NCBI GenBank assembly: GCA_025716855.1
Contig: JAIXMQ010000003.1
Location: forward strand, 372,001-436,000
Length of the DNA: 64,000 nucleotides
Direction of reading: 5' to 3'
Origin: Pilaira anomala
Taxonomy: Eukaryota > Mucoromycota > Mucoromycetes > Mucorales > Mucoraceae
Shown here: in pieces, positions 1-12,700 of the stretch
How the letters are laid out: every line of letters begins with the position of its first letter
How positions within the stretch are numbered: position 1 is the first letter of the stretch
Program-made: the position numbers and the translations under genes
Notes under the pieces: model-generated
The model's database searches: none
The model's input: only the letters and a program-made list of their open reading frames with translations
What the model was told of the DNA's origin: nothing

Positions 1-10
1 GGACTTTCTT

Positions 11-50
<40 letters not shown>

Positions 51-517
51 CCCCCCGGTCTCCCCTGAACTCCTCTCTTCTTTAATCCAGTCTAGAGTGG
101 TAGTCTATAATAGAAAACTTTCTAATTTTAGTTATTTTTTTTTTATTTAATTTTTTGTTATGTAAAAAAATACATGTGATTTTTTTTTTTTTTTTTTTTT
201 TTGGAGGTGAATCCCTTATGCAGATTGTGTGTGTGTGAGTGTGAGTTGTGTGTGTATATTGAGATAACAAACAAAAAGAATAAAAGAAAAAAAGCCTTTT
301 TTTTTTTAGAAAAGAAAAAAAAAGAAAAGGATGCTACTATAGTTTACTTGTTTGAAAGGGGGATATAAAAGAAAAAAAAAATGCAAATAAAAACTGTGTT
401 TGTGTGTGTTTGTGTGTGTGTGTGTGTGTTGCTATGTACTTGTTATTGTGTATATATAGTGTTATTTCTTTGTTCTCTCTCTCATTTGTTTTTGTGTGTG
501 TGTGTGTGTGTGTGTGT
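1..517. other. Low-complexity left edge, downstream of HMG-box gene
   Basis: This stretch lies 3' of the HMG-box gene. It holds a (TC)n microsatellite at about 16-48 running into a C run at 48-56, a poly-T tract near 181-202, and several (GT)n blocks at about 400-430 and 495-518. No convincing reading frame is present on either strand. It is probably the 3' UTR of the HMG-box gene plus intergenic DNA. Confidence 0.6.
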
Positions 518-1920
518 TTACTTTGAATTACGTTTCACTCTCTTTTGAGGACGTTGAACAATAGAAGCAGGAATGTTATAGACATCGTGCAAGTGAAGTG
601 GATTGATTTCACTAGCAGTTGCTGATCTCACTCTATTGGTTACAGCAGGAGGAGAAGGAGGAGTGACAGACGATGAGGTAGCTCTACGAGGACAATAACG
701 GTATTCAGGAAATGCTTCTCGATGAGCCAATTTTTCTTGTTCTGCAAGTCCATGCCATGGTCTTTTTTCAATTTCGGTTAATTTACCCCAACGACGAGAG
801 GCACGCCTAATAATAATAATAATAATAAAGTTAGTTATGTACAATAATAAATCATAATAACAACAAGAACTTACTTGGATATTTCTTCTGCACGGAGAGT
901 TGGATCTTGTGCTTTTAATGCTTGACCATAATGACATCGAAACTATAGAATGATTAAATATATATATTAATTTCTATAACAACCAATTAGATTAAAAATA
1001 AAATAAAATAAAAAAGCTTACGTGAATCCATGCGTTACGAGGTCTTTTAATATGTGCATTTTTTGTCAGAAACATGCTTTGATCGACATTGTTATTATTA
1101 TTATTGGATTGCTTTTGATGAATATTCAAGGGAGTAATTCTGTTTGTTGTTGTAGAATGATGATAAATGACTTCTTCATCATTTTGTAATAAACGCTTAT
1201 TATTTGAAGAAATTGATTTTAAAAGAGATTTAGCTACATGAGAACCAGGGTTTCGATGATCAGCAGCAGCAGCAGCAGAAGCTGAAGCAGCAGCCATAGT
1301 AGGTGACATTGGATCCAAACTATGAACACTCACAGTAGAAGGAGATGGAGACAAGATGATACGCGATTTTTGTTGATTTGTACAAGATTTACGACGTGGT
1401 ATAGGTATTTGAACTGTATTATGATGATGCATAATAGTAGTAGTGGGTATCTTTTGAGTTGTTGTTGAATCTTTCATCAAGACTTGAAATAAATTTGATG
1501 AAAATAAATTGCTTGTGGCTTCAACAACAAATTGTGGACTTGGTTCAAGATAAGGTGGTGGTGGTGGTGGAAGTGAAGAGTCGAATCTTTCAAGATGATG
1601 ATAAACTCCATCTGTTAATTTTTTCAATTTTGGTGAGTCGGGTGAAGGTGGTCTGTTGTCTAATAATAAAAAAAAAAGGTTAATTTTTTTTTTTTTTTTT
1701 TTATATATAAAAAATGATACGTACCAACTGAATCACACATATCTAGAATAGGAGCCAATTCGATTGGAGAAGCAGAACAAGGTGGAGTAGTGACCAAACT
1801 AAATCTTTCTGTCAAAGTAGGTGATACTCTACCATAGAGATAAGATGTAGATGGCATTGTTGTTGTTGTTGTTGTTGTTGTTGCGTTAGTAGCAGTAATA
1901 ATATATGATGAATGTGGCAT
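518..1920 (-). CDS. HMG-box (MATA-type) transcription factor
   Basis: Spliced model, complement of 518-806, 875-942, 1022-1659 and 1725-1920 (1191 nt, 396 aa). All introns have GT-AG ends (donors GTACGT, GTAAGC, GTAAGT). The HMG box covers about residues 267-342. It opens with IKRPRNAWIH at the end of exon 2, continues FRCHYGQALKAQ in the 68-nt exon 3, and ends with RASRRWGKLTEIEK and a basic tail in exon 4. The first 260 residues are low complexity (poly-T, poly-P, poly-A, poly-N) and look disordered. This is the class of sequence-specific HMG protein that includes fungal mating-type and Ste11/Prf1-like regulators, so a nuclear DNA-binding role is a family inference. The flanking genes are not the triose-phosphate transporter and RNA helicase that border the mucoralean sex locus, so it is probably not SexM or SexP. 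The target genes cannot be told from the sequence. Confidence 0.85.
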
Positions 1921-2857
1921 TTTTTTTTTTTAATAATAATAATAATTCTTCTTTTTTTGGTATATATATAATTGAAAAATAAAAGAAAGAAAAAAAAAAA
2001 AAAAAAAAAAAAAGTTAAGAGAGAGAGAGAGAGAGAGAGAAAAAAAATTAAATAAAAGAAAAGGGGAAAAGAAAATGTTCAATAGAGACACACATATAAC
2101 ATTTTTTTTTTCTTTTTTTCTTTAATAGACTTCAAGTCACTTATTGGACTGGGCTCAAGTCATATTGAGTTTTAAAGTGTATCTATATTGTACAATGGAC
2201 AAACAACCTATAACACGCATTGCATATCTTCCAATCAAGTTTTATGATAGTAAATACAGGGGCATAAATATGTTTTATTGCTTTTAAATAAAGGAATTGA
2301 TTTCATTGTTTATATAATACATTTTAAGCCCTTTTCCTCCTTTATAACATTTGATTGTTTATTTTTAATTGTGCTACTACTAGTAGTATAGTAATAGTAG
2401 TTGTAGTAGTAGTTGTAAAACTATATCCGATCAACTTTTTTTTTGTATTGTATTGTTAGTATTCAACTCCGAGTTTTTTTTTTTTTTCTCTTTTCTTTAA
2501 AAAACGAAACACGTTATATGTTCATCTTTCACGTGTCATACAATCTAAATTATTTGTTTTTCTTTTTTAACTTGTTTATATTGAGCCCTTTTTTCTCTCT
2601 GTAAGCAAAAAAAAAACTACTTTAAAAGTTGCCATTTAAAAATGATCTTTATATAATTTGTATTATAAAATTAAAAAGATAACGTCACCCAACTTCATAG
2701 CCAATTAAATTCATTTGTGTTACCTCTCATCGTCCCTCCAAGCTCGGATGCTTCCGTTGCCACCCTCCCCCCTCCCCCCATTTTTTATAACAATTGTTGT
2801 GTATATTTTTTGTGTGGCCATTTAATATTATATGTGTGTCCGACTTTTATTAGAAAG
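1921..2857. promoter_or_regulatory. Intergenic region between two divergent genes
   Basis: About 0.94 kb between the start of the HMG-box gene (-) and the HemD gene (+). It contains poly-A at about 1989-2013, a (GA)n block at about 2018-2040, and several T runs. It must hold both promoters. No named operator was recognised. An upstream in-frame extension of the HemD reading frame (ATG-less, from 2717) runs through the end of it but does not look like coding sequence. Confidence 0.4.
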
Positions 2858-3697
2858 ATGACTAAAAAGATTATATTATTTAAAAAACAAGATACAATAG
2901 ATCAATATCATGATTTATTTTTAAAGCATGGTTATGTTCCACAATTTATACCCGTATTAGACCATCAATCCAAAAATATTGAAACGATAAAACTCATCTT
3001 ACTTGAAGGTCCTCATCAGAACAACTTGAATGGTCTCATCTTGACTTCACATAGGTCTGTTCAAGCCATGTCTGAAGCTTATGACTTGATATTAAAACAA
3101 GGTCTTTCTATGACTGAAAATGTGATGAACGAATGGAATCAATTACCTGTCTATATGGTTGGTCCTCATACAGCTAAAGTTCTATCTCAATTCACTTTGT
3201 TCAACCGTCACAGCTCAAAAGAAGATCATTGGATGATTGCACCTAGAGCTTCTGAATTAATAAAACCTTTAATTGAACAACAAAGACAGAAACAAGGTGG
3301 TAAATTATTATTTTTAGCTGGTGATAAACGACGTGATTTGATTCCAACTGAATTAAATGCTGCTCAACTTGATTTCTTGGAACTTCAATCCTATGTTACC
3401 TGTGCTCATCCTGATTTATCTTCGAATGCAAATAATAATCTTTTAGCAGATTGGTTCGTTTATTTTAGTCCTTCTGGTCTCAAATTCTTGTTAGATTCAA
3501 TTGATTCCCATACCAAACAATCTCTTTTCAATGCCTGTCAATCCGGTCAGTCTAAAATAGCTTCGATAGGTCCAACTACTTCGGATTATATCCTTGATCA
3601 ATTCAATTTCCCTGCTCATGTTATGGCTCAAGCTCCCGATGCTCAACATTTACTTGATGCCATTCTTCAATTTGATCAAAAAAATTTCTTATTGTAG
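2858..3697 (+). CDS. HEM4: Uroporphyrinogen-III synthase
   Basis: Single-exon gene of 279 aa; yeast Hem4 is about 275 aa. It should convert hydroxymethylbilane to uroporphyrinogen III, the fourth enzyme of heme synthesis, in the cytosol. The conserved HemD blocks appear in order: ILTSHRSVQAM near residue 61, VYMVGPHTAKVL near 100, LFLAGDKRRDLIP near 150, a WFVYFSPSGLKFLL block near 200, and IASIGPTTSDYI near 230. The ATG at 2858 (MTKKIILFKKQDT) was chosen because it gives the normal family N-terminus. The frame stays open back to 2717, but that part is Pro/Cys-rich and unlike the family. No intron is needed. Confidence 0.88.
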   Translation: MTKKIILFKKQDTIDQYHDLFLKHGYVPQFIPVLDHQSKNIETIKLILLEGPHQNNLNGLILTSHRSVQAMSEAYDLILKQGLSMTENVMNEWNQLPVYMVGPHTAKVLSQFTLFNRHSSKEDHWMIAPRASELIKPLIEQQRQKQGGKLLFLAGDKRRDLIPTELNAAQLDFLELQSYVTCAHPDLSSNANNNLLADWFVYFSPSGLKFLLDSIDSHTKQSLFNACQSGQSKIASIGPTTSDYILDQFNFPAHVMAQAPDAQHLLDAILQFDQKNFLL

Positions 3698-3768
3698 TTA
3701 AAAATTAGACTTTTTTTTTAATAATAATAAATGTCAATTGAAGCACACACATCTTTATAAGCTTTTCA

Positions 3769-3799
<31 letters not shown>

Positions 3800-5160
3800 C
3801 ATACTACTCCCTCTTCCTTCTTTTTTTCTTTATCTGTACTGTTTTCTAGAACGCCAAAATGAATGCAAACAATGTATTTTTAGTTCCCTGGTGGCGAAGA
3901 TCCTTTTATTTTTATTTTCCGGCTCTGTATGTACGTATCAATTTAAAGGGTTGCTTGCTGATCACAAAAAAAAAAAAAAAAAAAAAACCCGCCCCCCGTA
4001 AACAATAATCTTATAGTGCTACACAATTAAATAGAGTATCTAGAACTAGAAAAGATACATTAGATACAATGTTTCTTCACACCCCTACTTGCTTCTTTCA
4101 TCGATATATGTATGTACGTTTTGTTCTTTTCCAGTGAGTGATATTTAAACAAATTTGTTTTCTCTCCCGTTGGTCCTGAAATTCCATTCTTTATAGAAAT
4201 AAAAATATACATCTAGAATATTGATGAGCAGCGTGCTTAAAAAAATTCAATCGTCGTCATAATACCTGTAGTTATATACTCATCAAACAGGATGATTATA
4301 AGAGTAAGCTTTTTCTTTTTTTATAACAGCCAATATTTAGTTTTTGTTTTTCATAATAGCGCGTTTTGGGTTCATCACAATAAACAATAAAGGAAAAGAA
4401 GGGGGGAGGGGGTATCTAACTATACATTAAACCAAAAAAAAAAAAAAAAACGTTATTGGCGTATATACTTGTGATGATAATCAAATTGAAAACTGTCAGT
4501 GTATTTTATTATAGAATTAAATATGGTTACACTGTATATATAGACATTAAAACAAAAACAAAGAAGTCATTGAAATGTTTAGGTTACACTTGCATTTAGC
4601 TCTTGTTTACACATTATTTCTCTCTCTTCATTAAAGAATTGCTTCACTGACACATGCTAATCATTTTATTATATTTAAATTACTTGAACAATATATAACG
4701 TTCCTATAATTAATGGAGAACCCTGTACTTCATATCTCAACGTTAAAAATTTTTTTCGATCTAAAATAAATGTTAATTGAGCTCTCTCTCTCTCTCTCTC
4801 TCTTACAATAAACATTAATAACTCAATTGACCTTATCTATATATTAATTGATAAATAACTAATCTTAGATAGAATTCTAGATGGCAACTGTTGAGCTACG
4901 AGTATATATACTTGATTCATTCAACATTATAGTATGGCCTCAATAATTGAAAAAAAATAAAAATATATAAAAACTATGCTTTTTTACGTTTTGGTGAGAA
5001 AAAATTCAGTAAGATAATTGTGGCCTGATTGTACAGTTACTATTTTTTTTTTTTTTTTTTTTAATTCACATATAACATAAGTAAGTTTAGTAAAAACTTA
5101 TTGTCTTCGGTCCGTTTTTAAGTTTAATTTTACCATTATCGTGGTGCAACTTTAACATTA
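3698..5160. other. Gene-free AT-rich region with simple repeats
   Basis: About 1.5 kb without a supportable gene. It contains an (AT)n run at about 3769-3795, an A run ending in a C/G patch near 3965-3998, A runs near 4434-4450, a (CT)n run near 4783-4803 and a T run near 5042-5062. No conserved motif or RNA gene was recognised. Confidence 0.5.
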
Positions 5161-6400
5161 TTGGTCAGGATTCGGAGACTCTGTGTGTTACCAATGTTTC
5201 CTTTATTAATACTATATTACAATTATTCTTTCACAATTTCAGCACTAGGTTTTTTTTTTTTTTTCGCTTACCTTTGTCAGAATTGGGACGTCATACTTGC
5301 CTTACCAACGTGGATCGACAATATAGACCACCTCCACTTCAGATTAGTAACGTTGGAAACTTTACCAAAAGACTGGACTTTACTTCTGTACCACTTCGAC
5401 TAGAACCAAATAACGAACAGATATGTACTGACTAGGCGATGTAATTATTATGGAAAAGACCAAGGGACTTGCTTATCATCTAGTACTCCAGAAAATGTCA
5501 GAACTCGGTCTTCTTCATCAACCAACAAAATCAATACTAAACCCAACACAACAACTAGATCCACCTGGGTTTTACGATCAACACCCAATCCAAGTCCCAA
5601 TATCAGTACCTCTTCAGAAGCGACGACACAATTATACATCGGGAAGTTCTACACCTATTGAAAACGAAGGCATCATGCTCATCATTTATAGGCAAAGCCT
5701 AAGCGATGACACCACCAGCCGTATTTCCAGCACGACTCAAAAACCCGTCGTCATCTTTTGCAATTGAAAAAATCAATGCCTTTATCAGGGTATGACTTGG
5801 ACGACACCAATTCTAATCACTTCAGCCGCATGTCTAGATCTACATTGAAGGATCAATCATTTGAGTAGATGGTATGGTCTGTCTTTTCTCCCAGAAGCAC
5901 CTACGCAAGAGATTCTCACGGACGTATCATCGAATCAAGCATGGGGGAGGGGGGGGGATCAAATTCAATCATCGGACCATATTGAAGGGAATCTGGACAC
6001 CGATAAAGCTGCAGGAACATATCAACTACAGAGAAACTACTATAGTCATATAGAAATGTGTGAACATACGACAGCTTTAGGGTCAGATAATACTAATGAT
6101 TTTACTGCGACAATGTATCGGTGATTGATGAATTCTTGTGAATGACATCTCTTTTCGTGGTCCTCTTCGTGCTGGAGCTATTGGATCTATCAATGCTGCT
6201 ATTCATGATGTTTATCTGGATGATATCCTTGTCCCACGGCTCAATGGGCTTCTTCATGCGTCTTTGATAATAACTTTTATCGGCTTTCTCGTGCTACGGC
6301 CTCTGACTTTACTAGTTACTTTTGGCTCTTTCCAGTACTTCTCATGGTCCTCCTTCTACTCTCTGACTGTTCCTCCCATCCCCCCCTTTTATTTATTTTA
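5161..6400 (+). pseudogene. Decayed coding-like stretch, unknown family
   Basis: This tract is less homopolymer-rich than its surroundings and holds consecutive open stretches in shifting plus-strand frames (5161-5403, 5450-5767, 5861-6124, 6138-6401). The translations are Ser/Thr/Asn/Pro-rich in the first half (for example CLSSSTPENVRTRSSSSTNK near 5470) and hydrophobic in the last part. Adjacent frames look protein-like but are separated by stops and a G run near 5943-5957, as expected for a gene with several frameshifts. I do not recognise a domain. It could instead be non-coding DNA of higher GC content. I prefer a dead gene or transposon fragment at low confidence. Confidence 0.28.
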
Positions 6401-9400
6401 GTTTAGTTTTATTTAATTTACCTAAATTGCGAACATTTTATTGATAATTGCATATTTTTTTTTTTTTTTAAATGCTATAATTTTGATTAATAAAGGAAAA
6501 ATTGGTAACACAGTCAGAGTCTCCTCTCCTACTCCCAATAATGTGAGTGTTTCATTTCACACACTCACACTAATAACTCAATAGAATAATATAGGTGACG
6601 ATATAAAGAAATAAAATCAGAATCCAATGTATACTATAACTTGTAATACTTCAATCTCAAAGGAGAAATAAAAAAGATTATGTATGACCCTTTAGATAAT
6701 CTTTTATTATGTTTAAAAAAAAAAAAATACATATATGTAAATTCGAATTGATTGGTTTGTAATGACTAATATTGAAGTGATTTATAAACAATGTGTTCCT
6801 TAATTCTGATGAAGCCTATTTTTAAAACTACTACATAGTTTTTTGAAGTAAGATCTATATAGTTTTTTTTTTTTTTGAAGTAAGATCTAGAGCTCCCTTA
6901 AAAAAAACTTTTTTTTTTTTTTTTTGTACATACCATCATTTATTTATTTATTTCATTCAGTTTATAGACATTCCGTTTTTTTTTTTATCGTTACTAATTA
7001 TGATAATCTAACAAACCAAATGTACAATAGAAAAAAAAAAAACCTTATTGTCTTATAACTCATGTAATAAATTTATTTTCCCATCAGTGCTTTTATATTT
7101 ATGTAAGTAGTAGTAACAGTACTTTTATATAATGTCATTCCTCTGGTTGGTCTCTTTTTTCCTTTATATTATCTATGCATGAACTCAAAAACATTTTCAT
7201 TATCAAGCAAAGAGATAGTGAGTCTCTGCCATTGATTGTTATTAATTCACTCAAAAAGTTTTTTTTTTTTTTTTTTTTTTTTTCGGAACCTTTCAATCCG
7301 ACATATTTTAACTATTTAGATTTCGATGGGGGGGGGGGGTTTTTGTTTCTTTGTTAAGACATCACATGTATGTAGATCACTTATATATATATATACTTGA
7401 GAGATGTAATGTAAGCTTCTCTAAGCTTTTAGCTTATTTAATAAACGCTGCTGTTGTGCTACAAAAAAAAACATAAGCACTTTTTTTAATGTATGTTGAA
7501 GCCACAGTTCTGGAAAATTCTTTACTATCATCACAAAGAAATTATATATATATATATATGAAAAAAAAGAGCTTATTAATACATACAAAGTAGTTTGGCA
7601 ACGGTAATTTTTACATTCTTGTTATAATTACATCTAGACTAACAATTAACAAGGCATTGTCGGCTTTTTTGTTTATATTATGTTATTGAGACAGGTGTTA
7701 AATATGGGACAACGTAAAATTAGAATTATGTGCAACAAATAAAAAAAAGTCAAAGTCTAGGCTCTTGATATAGGCACCTACCTTACCAGACATAAATTAA
7801 GTACGACACACAAAGAAAGAATCGTCGTGTCATCAGCAGATTTAGCTTAATTCTATTCATTGGATTTTTTTGTGAGGATATACTGATTGTAAATTTATCA
7901 TGTTCAAGATCTTGCGTAAAATTAGTAATCTATACAATAAAATGTGGACTAAAAAAAGCCAATGTAAAAATGACTTAATCTCTTGAATATAATAAGATTC
8001 TAGACAATGATATAGAAATAACGTAGGAATATGTCCATAGTTACAGCACCAATAGTTACCATTTTAATTTATCACGAATTCTTGGGTTTTATTATTAACA
8101 CTATTGTAAATTGTTAGCTCCTCTTCTCTCTTTTAGATAATAATAATAGTATAATAGTGATCCCGCTCTCCCCCCCCCCCCTTGTTTTTTTTTAATTTGT
8201 GAGATAATGTTATACAACAACTTAATATTCTTTGACTTGTACGAAACTGCAGACCCTGCATGTTGTAATATAATAAATTAATGACTTCTTAACAGGTAAA
8301 AAGTTAAAAAGTAATATTTTTCATTTATACATTTCGTACTTAGCGCAAAAAAAAAAAAGAGCTGGGAAAAAAAAAAAGATGAGTTATTTTTGAAGAATCA
8401 TATTCTCTCCTTGAATGCATTAAAGAGTGGATATATATCGTGTCTTTAACAATTAAACTGCATTATGAATGATGTTTTTGTTTATACATTGTAGCAGCTA
8501 GTAGAGATAATGTAATGAAAAAGAGCAATACAGAAAACTTTCAATATGTAGTGACTAAACCATGAAACAGTTCTAAAGATGACATAAAAATATCTCTATA
8601 GGTAACATCTCTACTTCATAAAAAATGTAATTTTCAGATGTCCTAAATAATGCAAGAAAATTTAATTCGCTTTGGGGGGGGGGGTTTGGGTTACATGAAT
8701 AGAAACCCGAATCCGGGGTAAAGTAACAGGATCATATACTCGACTTTGAAAGTATTCATTATTTTTACTGCTGTTATTGTAATATATACTACGCTTTACC
8801 TAGTAAAATGGATATTATCAATTGATTACGAGAGAGACATAGCGTACTATGAACAAAGTGTCAATAATAAAATATCAAAACAGTAAGTGTGTTACAAGCG
8901 ATTCGGATCACATCGCATTTTTGACTGAAACAAATTAGATACATCTTATTTTTTTCGATACTACTGGAAATTAAGAAGAGACAGAAAAGAATTCATAAAA
9001 CGAGGAAATTTTTTTTCTTCTTCTATCATTAACGATCATCCCCCCGAGAATATATTCAATTACTATAATTTAATCCTTCCTGATAAAACCTAAATAATAT
9101 GTAAATGATCGAAGCTTGATACTAACATCACAGAGTAAGATCAAATAATACAAAAATCTCGATGAGAATTTAACTTTTTTGAAAAAAAAAAAAAAAGATG
9201 TGCAACAGACTGAGTTTCCTTTTGAGTATGAATAGGTGGCTTATCACTTCTTTTTTTTTTCTACATTTGGTTATTTCGTACTATATCTGTCATCATAAAA
9301 TCAATCCTACGATTGAATCTACTTATAGCCTCATTCATCGAATCAATTTTGTCCACATTTATGGAGCCATACAGTACTCTATAGAGAAACTTTTTCAAGT

Positions 9401-9757
9401 AATATTATTTCAAGAACATTATGATATATTATAAAGCAAATTATCCATATTAAATATGACGTCACTTTCAGCGGTCGTTCTTTCCTTTTTTTTTTTTTTT
9501 TTTTTGGATAACAAAAGTTTTTTTTTTATTTTACGTTTTTGAATTTTTTTTTTTTTTTCTTAACGACGCTCGGTGCACTTTTTAATCCTAACCCTTTTAA
9601 ATCGCACCAACTTCTTAATTAGCAAAGTAAGTGTCAAGACAACACGAGGAATAGAAAAAAAAAAAAAGAAAAATAAAAAGAGTACTAAGTTGATAATAAT
9701 AGCCAATTTAGGTCTCGCTAGGATATGCATCATTGAAGAAACCACTTTATATAACTA
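6401..9757. other. Long gene-free AT-rich region
   Basis: About 3.4 kb with no supportable gene. It contains numerous T and A runs (for example 7260-7283 and 9486-9505), G or C runs (7328-7338, 8170-8180, 8673-8682), and a small direct duplication at 6834-6888 built around gaagtaagatct. Short open frames here (7175-7357, 9198-9434) have no homopolymer-free coding character. The last few hundred bases before 9758 should carry the eIF4G promoter and 5' leader. Confidence 0.5.
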
Positions 9758-12700
9758 ATGAATAGAACACCCAACACAAACGAAAAAACTACTAAAGCAC
9801 AACCAGTGTTCAACTACGCTCAGGCTGCAAAAAGAAGCTCACAAAACTTGGAAACATCACAAAAAACTAAACCTACTACAACCAATGAATCAAAACCCGC
9901 AAAAGTAGAGGCTGCTAACGTAGAAGCATCTTCTTCTTTTGCCGCAGCATTGAATAAAAAGACGTAAGTTTTTTTTTGTTTTTGTTTTTGTTTTGACATG
10001 AATTGTCTTATGATGTCATTCGTAACCCAAAAAAAAAACATATATAGTTACACTTGAAACTAACTATATATCTTTTTTTTTTTTTTTTTTTTTTTCCTTT
10101 TGAATATTAGAGAGTCATCTTCTGACGCAGGTAATAATAAAAACGAAATAACCTTAACAACAACAAAATTTCTCTCCATGCTGACTAATTTTAATTTTTA
10201 ATTTACCTTAGCAACGATCCAAAGTACCGAAAAAAAGGCTGAAGCACCTGCCACTAAAGAAACCGAGAGTACACCTGTCACTGACAGTACTGTAAGTTTT
10301 TTTTTTTTTTTCGTCGTTCATATTCTAGGTCCATATATTTATTTCTTATCATAAAATATAGCGTCGTGATTCTACACACTCTAACAACTCTGGATCAGAA
10401 CATCAATATCAAAACCGTCATTATCCTGCTCGTCATAACCAGGGAAAGCAACAACCCAATTTTGCTCCTCATCATTCCAAGAAACCCATGTCTCCTCATA
10501 TGGGTTCCGTCTCACCCAACATGAACGCTAATCAAAACAACACTGGAAGCTGGCAAAATGGGGGTAAACCTTATGTAAGTTTTTTTTTTGTAATGTATGA
10601 TAAAAATTCGAATCGTTTATATTTTTTTTTTTTTTTTTTTTTTGGATGTGTAGTATCAAGCTCCTTATTATTCTAATAATTTTGTTCCCGCTTATACCGG
10701 TCAAACATTTGTTCCTCAACCTCCTGTGAGCAAGGCAATTCCTATCATTAACCCCAACACAAGTGAAGTCATTAACCTCTCTGCTCGTGTTGCCGCTAAG
10801 GAAGCCAATGCTGTCAAGGAAGCTGCTGCTGCTAAAGAAGCTGCTGCTAATGCCATTGCTGCTGCTTCTAAGCCTGAAGAAAAGGTCTTCAAGGCTCCTT
10901 CTCATGCTATTAAGATTGTCAGTCCTAAAGTAAGTTTTTTTTTTTTTTTTAAAAATTATTTTCCTAGTTATATATCAAAATGATTTATCATGTTCATGTT
11001 TTGACAAATTTTTTTTTTTTTAAAAAAAAAAGGAAAAGGAGGAAGAGGAAGAAAAGAAGGCCAAGGAGGAAGCCGAGAAAAAGGCTAAGGAAGAGGCTGA
11101 AAAGAAGGCCAAGGCAGATGCTGAACAAAAGGCTAAGGATGAAGCTGAAGCTAAGATAAAGGCCGAGGCCGAAGCTAAGGCTAAGGCTGAAGCTGAAGCT
11201 AAAGCCAAGGCTGAAGCCGAAGTAAAGGCTAAGGAGGAAGCCGAAAAGAAGGCAAAGGAGGAAGCTGAAAAGAAGGCAAAGGAGGAAGCTGAAAAGAAGG
11301 CTGCTGCCGATGCTAAGGCTGCTGCTGACGTTAAGGCTGCCGCTGAAGCTAAGATCGCCGCTGAAGCTAAGGCTGCTGCTGACGCTAAGGCTGCTGCCGA
11401 TGCTAAGGACGCAAAGGACGCAAAGGATGCTGCCGATGCTAAGGATGCTGCCGATGCTAAGGACGCTAAGGATGCTAAGGACGTTAAGGACGCCAAGGAC
11501 GCTAAAGATGTTGCTGATGCTAAGGATGCCAAGGATGCTGCCGACGCTAAGGCAACTGCTGATGCTAAGGTCGCTGAAGAAGCTAAGGTTGCTGAAGAAG
11601 CTAAGACTACTGAAGCTTCCAAGGCTACTGAATCCGCTAAAGAGGAAGACCGTATCGCTGCCATTGCCGCTGATAAGGCTGCCAGAGGTGCTGCCCCTGG
11701 TCGTCTCGATATGTCTGCTATTCCTGCTCACGTATTCCATGATTCCCCTGTTACTACACCTAGCGCTACTACCCCACCACCTAAGGTCAAGGGTCCTCCC
11801 ATGAAGGTGATTGAAGATTTCAGTTCTATTGAATACCCTCCTGAATTCTTGGCACCTAAGGCTAGAGATCCCACCACTGGTAAGATCTCTTACGATTCTG
11901 ATTTCTTGAAGCAATTCCAACAACTCTGTCTCGAGACTGATGAGGATTTAAGCGCTTTCCAACACATTGGTGCTGAGGAACCTCATAGTGGTGGTGATAA
12001 CAGACGTGGTTCTGGTCGTCGTCAAACCTCTGGTCGTGGAGCTCGTACTCCTGGAGGATCTGGTGACGGTATGTTTAGAAACGGATCTCGTGATGGTCGT
12101 GGTGAGATGGGTAAGTTCTCTGGAGGTCGTCCTCTTGGTAACCGTCAAGGAAGTAACGGACCCAACTCTCCCGGTATGGAACGTCAAGGATCTCAAGGTG
12201 GTAGAAACCGTAGTGGTCGTGGTGGTAAGGGCGGTCGTCCTCCTAGAGAGCAAATTGGTGCTCCCACAATTCCTCTTGATCAAGTTGTTCCTTTGGAAAA
12301 GAGTGAGAACCGTTGGGTTCCTACTGTTGTTGCTCATGAAGGTGAAGTTCCCACTACCCCTACTCCTGAAGAAGCTATTATCTCTCAAGATATTATTGTT
12401 CGTAAGATCAAGTCTCTTCTTAACAAATTGACTCTTGAAAGATTTGATTCTATCTCCAACCAAATTTTGGATTATGCCAGACAATCAGAAAAAGAAGATA
12501 ATGGTCAATCTTTGAGAACTGTCATTGGTCTTATTTTCGATAAGGCTTGTGATGAACCCGCTTTCGCTTCTATGTGGGCTCAATTATGTAAAAAGATGTA
12601 CGACGTTATCTCAACTGAAAACAAAATTAAGGATACCAACATTCTTGACAAGCAAGGCAAACCTGTTTCTGGTGGACCCCTTTTCCGTAAATATCTTCTT

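Noticed and set aside
518..1920. Mucoralean sex locus
   Set aside because: The flanking transporter and helicase genes are absent from the visible side; the HMG gene alone is not enough.
9198..9434. 78-codon open frame in the gene-poor region
   Set aside because: Random-looking composition, no domain, no splice partner; the surroundings are non-coding in character.
10994..11923. Long minus-strand open frames over the eIF4G repeat (also 11020-11664 and 11948-12484)
   Set aside because: They are the antisense of Ala/Lys/Asp codon repeats and RGG-coding DNA; translations are Leu/Ser or Thr/Arg low complexity with no domain.
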